Part shown: piece by piece, positions 56,884-64,000 of the stretch
Layout: each line of letters starts with the position of its first letter
How positions within the stretch are numbered: the stretch's first letter is position 1
Assembly (NCBI RefSeq): GCF_900637185.1
Contig: NZ_LR134352.1
Span: forward strand, 5,694,001 to 5,758,000
DNA from: Nocardia asteroides
GTDB taxonomy: Bacteria; Actinomycetota; Actinomycetes; Mycobacteriales; Mycobacteriaceae
Direction: 5' to 3'
DNA length: 64,000 nucleotides
Translations under genes and position numbers: made by a program
Notes under the pieces: model-generated
Database searches by the model: none
Seen by the model: only the letters and a program-made list of their open reading frames with translations
What the model was told of the DNA's origin: nothing

Positions 56884-59145
56884 TCAGGACTTCGCGAGGT
56901 ACTCGATGCGTTCGCCGTCGACGGCGGCGTCCATCATGCCCGCCAGCCCCGGGTGCTTCACCAGGCCCGGGTCCTCGGCGACCACCTGACGGGCCAGCTC
57001 CTGTGCCGCGGTGATCACCTCGAGGTCGTCGAGCAGCGACAGCAGCCGCAGCGACCGCGCGGTACCGGACTGGGCCGCGCCGAGCACGTCGCCCTCCCGC
57101 CGCTGCCGCAGGTCCAGCACCGACAGCTCGAACCCGTCGGTGGTCGCGGCGACCGCCTCCAGCCGTGCCATGGCGGTGCCGCCCGGCGCGGCGTCGGTGA
57201 CGAGCAGGCACAGCCCGGGGTGCTTGCCACGCCCGATCCGGCCGCGCAGCTGGTGCAGCTGGCTCACGCCGAACCGGTCGGCGTCGACGATCACCATCAC
57301 CGTCGCGTTCGGCACGTCGACACCCACCTCGACGACGGTGGTGCACACCAGGACATCGATGGCGCCGTCGTTGAACTGACGCATCACCTGGTCCTTCTCG
57401 TCGGACGGGAGCCTGCCGTGCAGCAACCCCACCCGCACCCCGGCCAGCGGACCCGCGCTCAGCGTCTCGTACATCTCGACCGCCGCCTGAGTGGTGGAGC
57501 CTTCCTTCTCCTCGGCCTTCTTGCCCTTGGCCGGCGGGGCGTCGGGGTCCTCGCCGATCCGCGAGCACACCACATACGCCTGCCTGCCCGCGCCGACCTC
57601 CTCGAGAATGCGTTCCCAAGCCCGGTCCACCCAGCCCGGATGCAGCTTGCGCGGCACCACCTTCGACACGATCGGCGAGCGGCCGCGCGGCAGCTGGGTG
57701 AGGGTGGAGGTCTCCAGATCACCGAGGGTGGTCATCGCGATGGTGCGCGGGATCGGCGTCGCGGTCATCACCAGCAGGTGCGGGCTGATGCCGTTCTTGG
57801 CCTTGGCGCGCAACGCGTCTCGCTGCTCGACGCCGAAGCGGTGCTGTTCGTCGACCACCACCAGGCCCAGGTCGAAGAACTCGACCGCGTCCTGGATGAG
57901 GGCGTGGGTGCCGATGACCAGGCCCGCCTCGCCCGTCATCGCGTCCAGCAGGGCGGTCTTCTTCGCCGCCGCCGACATCGAGCCGGTGAGCAGCACCACC
58001 TTCGTGGAGTGCTCGGCCGCGCCGAGTTCACCCGCGGTCCCGAGATCACCGAGCATCGCCCGCAGCGACCGATAGTGCTGGGCGGCAAGCACTTCGGTGG
58101 GGGCCAGCAGCGCGCACTGGCGGCCCGCGTCGACCGCCTGCAGCATGGCGTGCAGGGCCACGATCGTCTTGCCCGAACCCACCTCACCCTGCAGCAGCCG
58201 GTGCATGGGGCGGGTGCGCGACAGGTCGGCGGAGATCTCGTCGATCACCTGCCGCTGGCCCTCGGTCAGCTCGAACGGCAGCCGCTCGTCGAAGGCGGCG
58301 GCGATGCCGTCACCGCGGGGCGGGCAGGCGGGCGCGGTGCGGCCTTCCACCTCGTGCCTGCGTTCGGCCAGCACCAGCTGCAGGGCCAGCGCCTCGTCGA
58401 AACGCAGCCGGTCTCTGGCCTTCTCGATGTCGAGCTTGTGTTCGGGCAGGTGGATCAGGCGCAACGCGTCCGACACCGGGAGCAGGTTGCGGTCCTCGCG
58501 CAGGTCGGCGGGCAGCGGGTCCTCGATCGGGTCGAGCTGGTCGAGCACCTGGCGGATGCAGGCCAGCAGGTCCCAGCTCTGCACCTTCGCCGTCGCCGGA
58601 TACACCGGGACGAATTCGCGCTCGAAGAACGCCGGATCCACTCCCCCCGCGCCTTTCGCGCTCTGCGCCAGCCCGCGCAGCGCGCCGCTGCCGCGCACCG
58701 AGGTGAGTTCCTCGACACCGGCCTCGGCCTTGTCGGGCAGGATCAGGTAGTCCGGGTGCGAGAGGTTCCAGCGGTCGGGGCGCCACCAGTGCACGGTGCC
58801 CGACATCATCGCCCGCACACCCTCTTTCACCAGGTAGCGCACCTTGTCGCCGTTGAAGAAGGTGGCCTCGATCGGGCGGGCGGCACCGGTGTCGAGCTGC
58901 ACCTTGAGCAGCGAGCCGCGACGGTTCTTCATCGGGCGCAGTTCGGTTTTGGTGATCCGCCCGATGACGGTGATGTGCGCGCTCTCCTCGGGCTCCTCCT
59001 CGGTGAGCGGCTGCCCCTGGGTGGCGTAGCGCGCGGGATAGTGGCGCAGCAGGTCCTCGACCGTGGTCATGTCGAACGCCTCGGTCAGCCGGTCGGCCGC
59101 CTTCACACCCAGCACGTGATCGAGCCGGTCACTCAACGTCGCCAT
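56884..59145 (-). CDS. recG: ATP-dependent DNA helicase RecG
   Basis: A 753-residue branch-migration helicase for stalled forks. The wedge/OB domain is at about residues 60-170. The helicase has LLQGEVGSGKTIVALHAM (Walker A), LGLVVVDEQHRFGVEQRDAL (DEQH box) and LRGRIGRGKHPGLCLL (motif VI). ATG 59145 follows the DAK-like gene by three bases on the same strand. Confidence 0.97.
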   Translation of the reverse strand: MATLSDRLDHVLGVKAADRLTEAFDMTTVEDLLRHYPARYATQGQPLTEEEPEESAHITVIGRITKTELRPMKNRRGSLLKVQLDTGAARPIEATFFNGDKVRYLVKEGVRAMMSGTVHWWRPDRWNLSHPDYLILPDKAEAGVEELTSVRGSGALRGLAQSAKGAGGVDPAFFEREFVPVYPATAKVQSWDLLACIRQVLDQLDPIEDPLPADLREDRNLLPVSDALRLIHLPEHKLDIEKARDRLRFDEALALQLVLAERRHEVEGRTAPACPPRGDGIAAAFDERLPFELTEGQRQVIDEISADLSRTRPMHRLLQGEVGSGKTIVALHAMLQAVDAGRQCALLAPTEVLAAQHYRSLRAMLGDLGTAGELGAAEHSTKVVLLTGSMSAAAKKTALLDAMTGEAGLVIGTHALIQDAVEFFDLGLVVVDEQHRFGVEQRDALRAKAKNGISPHLLVMTATPIPRTIAMTTLGDLETSTLTQLPRGRSPIVSKVVPRKLHPGWVDRAWERILEEVGAGRQAYVVCSRIGEDPDAPPAKGKKAEEKEGSTTQAAVEMYETLSAGPLAGVRVGLLHGRLPSDEKDQVMRQFNDGAIDVLVCTTVVEVGVDVPNATVMVIVDADRFGVSQLHQLRGRIGRGKHPGLCLLVTDAAPGGTAMARLEAVAATTDGFELSVLDLRQRREGDVLGAAQSGTARSLRLLSLLDDLEVITAAQELARQVVAEDPGLVKHPGLAGMMDAAVDGERIEYLAKS

Positions 59146-59148
59146 CGC

Positions 59149-61284
59149 CTACTCGACCCCTATCTGCACCAGATCCGCTTGCTGCCCACCGGAATACACC
59201 ACGACCTCGACACCGGGGAAACCGGCCGTCACGTGGTCGGCGAGGACCCGCGCCAGTTCGGGCCCCGCGTCGGCGCCCATCAGCAGAGTCACCAGTTCGC
59301 CGCCGAGACCGAGCATCCGGTCCAGCAGGATGCGGCCCGCGCCGACCACATCGGGGTCGATCACCACCACGTCGTGGCCGACCAGGCCCAGACCGTCGCC
59401 GGGCGAGCACATGCCGACCATGGTCAGCGCGCGCACCCGCGCCGCCCGCAGCGCGCCCCAGCGCGTGGTCGCGGCCGCCTCCGACATGGCGAACGCGTCG
59501 TCCACCGCGATCCGCCCGCGATCGTGCACCGCCAGCGCGGCCAGCCCCTGCACCATCGAGGCGCTCGGCAGCAGCAGGACGTCACGTGACCCGTCACGCG
59601 CGGCCACACCGGCCGCGACGAGTTCCTGCGCGGGCAGCGCGCCGTTGGGCAGCACCAGCACTTCCCGGTTCGGCATGGCGCGGATGGCGGTGAGCAGGGC
59701 GGTGGTGTCCAGCTGACGGTCGCCGCGCAGCACCACCGCGCCCGCGTCCTCGAACAGGCGCGCGGCGGCGGCGCCGGACGCGACGGCGAGAATGCCACGG
59801 TCGTGACTGCCGAGACCGGCCGCCGCACCGCCCTGGTGTTCCGGCGTGGACCCGTCCCGACTCCGCACCCTGGCTTCCTGGGCGGCCCCGCCGTCCGTCG
59901 CCACGCGAGATTCCGGCACGGTGACCGATCGCGCGTCCGGTGTCCGGCCCGCACCGCCGCTGTCCTGGTGCCGCGCGTCGACCGCGGTGTTCGCCCGATC
60001 GCCGTCGCACGGCACGAGGTCGACGGCATGGCCGCCGTGTGGCGCCGTCACCGCGAAGCTCTCGATCCGGATTCCGGTGAGGCTGCCGGCCGCGAGTCCG
60101 GCTTCGATCGCCGCCCCCGCGTCACGGCAGTGCACATGCGCCGACCAGGTGCTGTCCCCGTCACCGACGACGACCACCGAATCACCGAGGACGGCGAGCC
60201 GGTCCCGCAGCGTGCCCGCGGCGGCCTCGTCGGTCCCGGAGATCACATACATCACCTCGAAGTGCGGATCCTCCGCCCGCTGCTCCTGCTCATCCCACAG
60301 GTCGGCGCCCCGCGCCCCGTCGGCTCCGGACGTGCGCGCCACACCGGACGACACGTGCGCACCCGGCGACGGCAGCCCACCGGGCGACGGCGACGGATGC
60401 CCGTCGCCATCTGCCACCCACGCCTCCGGCGCGCGAGATCCTTCGCCGGGTTGCGCGATGCGGCCGGTGGGCCCGGTGGCGCGGGTGTATCTGTCCCTGG
60501 TGGGCGCTTCGCCGCAGACCTGCCCCACGAGGCAGTCGAGCAGGACCAGCAGACCCCTGGCCCCCGCGTCGACGACACCGGCGGCGCGCAGCACGCCCAG
60601 CTGGGCGGGTGTCTCGTTCAGCGCCCGCGCCGCCCCTTCGGCGGCTGCCGCGGCCACGGACGCGAGCGTCGCGCTCACCGATTCGGCGGCGGCCACCGCG
60701 GCGCGATCGAGCACGGTGAGGATCGTGCCCTCCACGGGGGCACTGAGTCCGGTGCGGACGAGTACCGCCGCCCGGTGCAAGGCCGTGCGCAGCCGGGAAC
60801 CGGTCAGCGGGCCGTCGGTGACCGCCTCGGCGATGCCGCGCAGCACCTGCGACAGGATGATCCCGGAGTTGCCGCGCGCACCGGTCGTCGCGCCGCGGGC
60901 CAGCGCCTTGGCGACCACGTGCGCGGTCGGCGTGACCCCGCCCGCCGACGGAGCAGCCGGACGAGGCGCCACCACCGCACCCGGCCCGTCGGCTTCGCCG
61001 GCCCCCGCCAGCCGGGCCGTTCCTTCGGCTTCTTTCCGGCCGGCGATGCGCGCCCGGCCGTCGGCCATGGCCCCGCCGATGACGACGGCTTCGGCCGCCG
61101 CCACCGCCGCGCGCATGGTCGCGAGCAGATTCGTGCCGGTGTCGGAGTCGGCGATGGGGAAGACATTGAGCGCGTCGATCTCGGCGCGGCGGCGTTCCAG
61201 ATCGGTGCGGCAGGTCCTGGCCCACTCGAGCAGCTCGGCGCCGTCGAGCGCCTCCCGCACCTGCGACACCGCCACCTCGCTCAC
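59149..61284 (-). CDS. DAK2/FakA-like kinase
   Basis: About 711 residues. The N-terminal DhaL/DAK2 domain binds ATP (NVFPIADSDTGTNLLATMRA, ARGNSGIILSQVLRGI). The C-terminal DegV-linked FakA-type domain follows (REVLVLPNGALPAQELV, VYSGGQQADLVQIGV). The usual motif PDGDTGTN reads ADSDTGTN here. A low-complexity 40-residue Pro/Gly/Ser stretch lies in the middle, so the protein is longer than typical. FakA needs a FakB partner to phosphorylate fatty acids; none is nearby. The start is uncertain (GTG 61284 or 61317). Confidence 0.85.
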   Translation of the reverse strand: MSEVAVSQVREALDGAELLEWARTCRTDLERRRAEIDALNVFPIADSDTGTNLLATMRAAVAAAEAVVIGGAMADGRARIAGRKEAEGTARLAGAGEADGPGAVVAPRPAAPSAGGVTPTAHVVAKALARGATTGARGNSGIILSQVLRGIAEAVTDGPLTGSRLRTALHRAAVLVRTGLSAPVEGTILTVLDRAAVAAAESVSATLASVAAAAAEGAARALNETPAQLGVLRAAGVVDAGARGLLVLLDCLVGQVCGEAPTRDRYTRATGPTGRIAQPGEGSRAPEAWVADGDGHPSPSPGGLPSPGAHVSSGVARTSGADGARGADLWDEQEQRAEDPHFEVMYVISGTDEAAAGTLRDRLAVLGDSVVVVGDGDSTWSAHVHCRDAGAAIEAGLAAGSLTGIRIESFAVTAPHGGHAVDLVPCDGDRANTAVDARHQDSGGAGRTPDARSVTVPESRVATDGGAAQEARVRSRDGSTPEHQGGAAAGLGSHDRGILAVASGAAAARLFEDAGAVVLRGDRQLDTTALLTAIRAMPNREVLVLPNGALPAQELVAAGVAARDGSRDVLLLPSASMVQGLAALAVHDRGRIAVDDAFAMSEAAATTRWGALRAARVRALTMVGMCSPGDGLGLVGHDVVVIDPDVVGAGRILLDRMLGLGGELVTLLMGADAGPELARVLADHVTAGFPGVEVVVYSGGQQADLVQIGVE

Positions 61285-61574
61285 CGTCGTCGGGCGCCCG
61301 CCGGCCGGGCACCGCACGCCAGGTTAGCGCCAGCGGCCGACAGCGGTATGCTGAGCGCGGACGGGCCCGTCATCCGGGCCGTGCCCGGCGTGTCGACCGG
61401 GACACCCGGTTTGGAAGATCACGGCCCGGCCAGCTACCCTTGCAGGGTTGCCTCGCGCGGCCGATCCCGGTCTGCGCTGGCCGACGTCAGTCGGCAAGGC
61501 ATTGACGACATCAGTTTCCGGTTCTGCGGGCATTCGTGCGCGCTGACCGCTTATGACATGAAGGAGCTCGCGAC

Positions 61575-61766
61575 ATGGCTGCCGTTTGCGACGTCTGCGC
61601 CAAGGGCCCCGGTTTCGGGAAGTCGGTCTCGCACTCGCACCGGCGCACCAACCGTCGCTGGAACCCGAACATCCAGACCGTGCGTGCGCAGGTTGCCCCT
61701 GGCAACACCCGCCGGATGAACGTGTGCACCTCCTGCCTGAAGGCGGGCAAGGTCGTCCGCGGCTGA
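61575..61766 (+). CDS. rpmB: 50S ribosomal protein L28 (zinc-binding form)
   Basis: 63 residues with [35 protein letters not shown] and [12 protein letters not shown]. The two Cys pairs are zinc ligands (C+ form). AAGGAG lies eight bases upstream of the ATG. Divergent from the DAK-like gene; the 290-bp gap holds no other gene. Confidence 0.97.
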   Translation: MAAVCDVCAKGPGFGKSVSHSHRRTNRRWNPNIQTVRAQVAPGNTRRMNVCTSCLKAGKVVRG

Positions 61767-61794
61767 TTCTCAGCCCGTACATTCTGCCGACAGC

Positions 61795-61830
61795 GCCCCG
61801 GCACCCCTCGTGGGTGATCCGGGGCTTTGT
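61795..61830 (+). terminator. Terminator after rpmB
   Basis: GCCCCGG pairs with CCGGGGC, with an inner CACCC-CTCGT-GGGTG hairpin and a 2-base bulge, followed by TTTGT. It lies 28 bases after the rpmB stop. Confidence 0.72.
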
Positions 61831-61847
61831 CGTGAGTGGGGTCCGCC

Positions 61848-62309
61848 ATGGCTGACTGGCGCCTCGCCGCACTGACCGCCGAGCGCGTCCCCGCCCTCGC
61901 GGCCTGTCACATCGCGAGCTGGCGCGAAGCCTACGACGCCGTGGTCCCCGGCCATGTGCTCGCCGGTTTCGACCTCGAGCGGTCCACCGCCACCTGGGAG
62001 CGCCGCCGCACCGACGGCACGCACCGCATCCCGGTCGCCCTGTCCGGTGACGAGCTGATCGGCTTCGCCGCCGCCACCGCCACCGAACTGGAAGCGCTCT
62101 ACGTCCGCGCCGCCTGGCACGGCACCGGCGTGGCCGACGCCCTCATCGACGACGCCGTGCTCGGCACCCGCTGCACGCTGTGGGTGTTCGGCGACTATCC
62201 GCGCGCGCACGCCTTCTATCGCAGGCACGGGTTCGCCGACACCGGTGTCCGCCGGGTGGACCCGTTCACCCTGCTGCCCGAACAGTTGTGGCGCCGCGGC
62301 CCTCGCTAG
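61848..62309 (+). CDS. GNAT-family acetyltransferase
   Basis: 153 residues. LTAERVPALAACHIASWREA opens the fold. The acetyl-CoA region is LEALYVRAAWHGTGVADALI, in the RxxGxG/A position, and the C-terminal HAFYRRHGFADTGVRR is the family end motif. Substrate unknown. ATG 61848 is preferred over upstream 61836. Followed by the crotonase gene after 9 bp. Confidence 0.85.
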   Translation: MADWRLAALTAERVPALAACHIASWREAYDAVVPGHVLAGFDLERSTATWERRRTDGTHRIPVALSGDELIGFAAATATELEALYVRAAWHGTGVADALIDDAVLGTRCTLWVFGDYPRAHAFYRRHGFADTGVRRVDPFTLLPEQLWRRGPR

Positions 62310-62318
62310 GGTGACGGG

Positions 62319-63107
62319 ATGAGTACCACCGAACCGGTTACCGCCCCGACCGTCGTCGACGGCGTGCTGCAGCTGACGATCGCCACCGCCGCCGCGGGCA
62401 CCTCGATGAACTTCGACCTGATCAACGCGGGCACCGAGGCCCTGCGCTCGCTCGACGCCGAGGTCGGCGCCGTGCTGCTGACCGGGTCCGGCGCCAACTT
62501 CTGCGCAGGCGGCAACGTCATGCACTTCGCCGGTGCCGAGGACCGCGGCGCCTACCTGCACCAGCTGGCCTCCGAGCTGCACGATTTCGTGCGCGCGCTG
62601 GACGCCGTCCCCGTGCCGGTCGTCGCCTCGGTGCACGGCTGGGCCGCCGGCGCGGGCATGAGCCTGGTGCTGGGCGCCGACATCGCCATCGGTGGCCCGT
62701 CGACCAAGCTGCGTCCGGCCTACCCGGGCATCGGCCTGAGCCCCGACGGCGGCATGTCCTGGCTGCTGCCGCGCGTCGTCGGCGCCAACCGCGCCGCCGA
62801 GATCCTGCTCACCGACGCCGTGATCGGCGCCGAGGAGGCCGTGCGCCTGGGCATCCTGAGCCGCACCGTCGCCGACGACGAGGTCCGCGCGGAGGCGCTG
62901 CGGGTGGCGCAGAGCTTCGTCACCGGCCCGCGCAGCACCTACGCGGCCATGAAAAAGCTGCTGGCCCAGTCGCCGAACGCGACCCTGGACCAGCAGCTCG
63001 ACGCCGAACGCGACAGCATCGCCGCCGCCGCGAACGGCGCAACCGGCCGGGAAGGCGTAGATGCCTTCGTCGGCAAGCGCAAGCCTGCTTACCTCGGGCT
63101 CAACTGA
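62319..63107 (+). CDS. Enoyl-CoA hydratase/isomerase family protein
   Basis: A 262-residue crotonase. The oxyanion loop is LLTGSGANFCAGGNVMHF, with GWAAGAGMSLVLGADIAIGG and PGIGLSPDGGMSWLLPRVVG. The second acidic residue of true hydratases appears replaced (PDGG), so isomerase or other crotonase chemistry is possible. Follows the GNAT gene on the same strand and ends at a strong terminator. Confidence 0.87.
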   Translation: MSTTEPVTAPTVVDGVLQLTIATAAAGTSMNFDLINAGTEALRSLDAEVGAVLLTGSGANFCAGGNVMHFAGAEDRGAYLHQLASELHDFVRALDAVPVPVVASVHGWAAGAGMSLVLGADIAIGGPSTKLRPAYPGIGLSPDGGMSWLLPRVVGANRAAEILLTDAVIGAEEAVRLGILSRTVADDEVRAEALRVAQSFVTGPRSTYAAMKKLLAQSPNATLDQQLDAERDSIAAAANGATGREGVDAFVGKRKPAYLGLN

Positions 63108-63115
63108 TCACCCAC

Positions 63116-63203
63116 GGTTTCGGCCGCCTCGCCGCCGAGGGGCGAGACGGAACGCCGCAGGCGCAGTATCGCCCCTCGGCGGCGAGGTTACGAGGCCGAA
63201 ACC
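63116..63203. terminator. Very strong bidirectional terminator
   Basis: Two stacked perfect inverted repeats. The outer is GGTTTCGGCC (63116-63125) with GGCCGAAACC (63194-63203). The inner is a 19-bp stem starting CCTCGCCGCC (63127-63145 with 63169-63187). The loop contains a further CGCC-GCA-GGCG hairpin. It lies between convergent genes. Confidence 0.88.
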
Positions 63204-63222
63204 CCGCGGCACCAGCCGCCGA

Positions 63223-63474
63223 CTAGCACTGCGCGCCGAGAGCGCTGAAGGTGTTCTGCAGCAGGCAGGTCACCTTCGCGTTCACGCCGGAGGAGATGGT
63301 GGAGGTGCCGGTGGAGGTCCATTCCTCGCCGACCTGGGTGGTGGCCACCGGCGCGGCCTGCTCGTTGTAGGGCTCGAGGGCCAGGCCTGCCGCGCTCGCC
63401 GAGGCGGCGCCCGCGGTGAGCGCGGCGGCGACAGCGGCGGTCGCGACGGCGGCGCGGACGGTGGTGGTGTGCAT
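63223..63474 (-). CDS. Small secreted protein
   Basis: 83 residues. A Sec signal peptide (TVRAAVATAAVAAALTAGAA, cleavage near ASASAAG) leaves about 50 mature residues. Two cysteines (KVTCLLQ and the final Cys) could form a disulfide or link to partners. No family recognised. The inner ATG at 63474 is chosen because AAGGAG lies eight bases upstream. Confidence 0.7.
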   Translation of the reverse strand: MHTTTVRAAVATAAVAAALTAGAASASAAGLALEPYNEQAAPVATTQVGEEWTSTGTSTISSGVNAKVTCLLQNTFSALGAQC

Positions 63475-63523
63475 CGAGTTGTGCTCCTTCATCATTTTCT
63501 TCTGGTGCGGGCGACGCCCCGGG

Positions 63524-64000
63524 TCAGGGCAGCCGCCAATCGACGGGTTCGGCGCCGAGTTCGTCGAGCAGTTCGTTCACCCGGGAGAAGGGTCGCGAAC
63601 CGAAGAATCCCCGCGAGGCCGACAGGGGTGAGGGGTGGGCCGATTCGATGTAGGGGATCTCGGCCTCGGTGAGAGTGGGCTTGAGCGAGCCCGCGTCGCG
63701 GCCCCACAGCACGGCGACGAGCGGTTCGTCCCGGGCCACCAGGGCCCGGATGGCCTGCTCGGTGACCGCTTCCCAGCCCTTGCCGCGATGCGAGGCCGGG
63801 GTGCCCGGCGTCACGGTGAGGACCCGGTTCAGCAGCAGCACACCCTGATCCGACCACGGGCTCAGGTCACCGCAGCTGGGTGTGTCGAAGCCGAGGTCCT
63901 TGGTGTACTCGGCGAAGATGTTGGACAGGCTGCGCGGCACCGGCGAGACATCGGGGGCGACAGAGAAACTCAGGCCCATGGCATGTCCCGGCGTCGGGTA
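63524..64000 (-). CDS. ung: Uracil-DNA glycosylase (partial, N-terminus cut by the window edge)
   Basis: Removes uracil from DNA. The visible part begins [14 protein letters not shown], part of the DPYP-containing loop region, continues with [20 protein letters not shown] (uracil Asn region) and has the [17 protein letters not shown] minor-groove loop with catalytic His. About 158 codons are in the window; the start lies past base 64000. The recG-DAK-rpmB-ung neighbourhood is conserved in relatives. Confidence 0.96.
   Translation of the reverse strand, partial: YPTPGHAMGLSFSVAPDVSPVPRSLSNIFAEYTKDLGFDTPSCGDLSPWSDQGVLLLNRVLTVTPGTPASHRGKGWEAVTEQAIRALVARDEPLVAVLWGRDAGSLKPTLTEAEIPYIESAHPSPLSASRGFFGSRPFSRVNELLDELGAEPVDWRLP

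Overview
The window is a GC-rich (about 70 % GC) actinobacterial chromosome segment. The gene order, the C+ (zinc-type) ribosomal proteins L32 and L28, the PrpR/RamB-type propionate regulator, a KstR-like operator and a GlnR box all point to a mycolic-acid actinomycete. A member of the Nocardiaceae, probably Nocardia, fits best. From memory, the backbone matches the Mycobacterium tuberculosis interval running from rimM/rpsP to ung. No transposase, integrase, CRISPR array, tRNA or rRNA was seen, so this is a conserved housekeeping backbone with several accessory insertions.

Layout: 1-805 holds rimM (cut by the window edge), khpA and rpsP on the minus strand. 806-4055 has a possible gene remnant, an amidohydrolase, and a divergent pair (NTF2-like protein and steroid 5-alpha-reductase-like membrane protein) sharing a KstR-type operator. 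4066-12219 is the protein-targeting and nitrogen block: ffh, a small unknown protein, glnD, glnB, amt under a GlnR box, and ftsY. 12375-16642 is accessory: DUF2237, a TetR regulator with a C-terminal zinc ribbon, an NmrA-like protein, an MFS exporter and a secreted acid phosphatase. 16711-24266 has smc, a DUF1707 protein, a DUF350/ATP-grasp/membrane-protein module, acyP and an OsmC protein.

24360-32960 is a complete divergent Kdp potassium system: kdpE and kdpD with a small coupled ORF leftward, and a 27-residue ORF, kdpF, A, B and C rightward. 33012-39799 holds a glycoside hydrolase/glycosyltransferase pair, a membrane-tethered PstS-like protein, a PHP-domain protein and a DHFR-like reductase. 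39863-43978 returns to the backbone: mutM, rnc, rpmF, DUF177, a coiled-coil DivIVA-like protein and a GtrA-family protein. 44096-48542 holds coaD, rsmD and pyc in one tightly overlapping unit.

48768-51401 is metE behind a cobalamin riboswitch. 51521-56874 is the methylcitrate cycle (prpD-prpB-prpC) divergent from its regulator prpR, with four related candidate operator sites between them. 56884-61284 is recG and a DAK2/FakA-like gene, followed by rpmB, a GNAT acetyltransferase, a crotonase, a very strong convergent terminator, a small secreted protein and the 3' part of ung.

Functional themes are co-translational targeting (Ffh/FtsY), nitrogen sensing (GlnD/PII/Amt), potassium homeostasis, anaplerosis and propionate use, DNA repair and chromosome maintenance, and ribosome and RNA maturation. 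The most unusual items are a 15-18 bp sequence present three times in identical form, two extra small membrane ORFs in the kdp locus, a TetR-zinc-ribbon fusion, and several well-formed operators.
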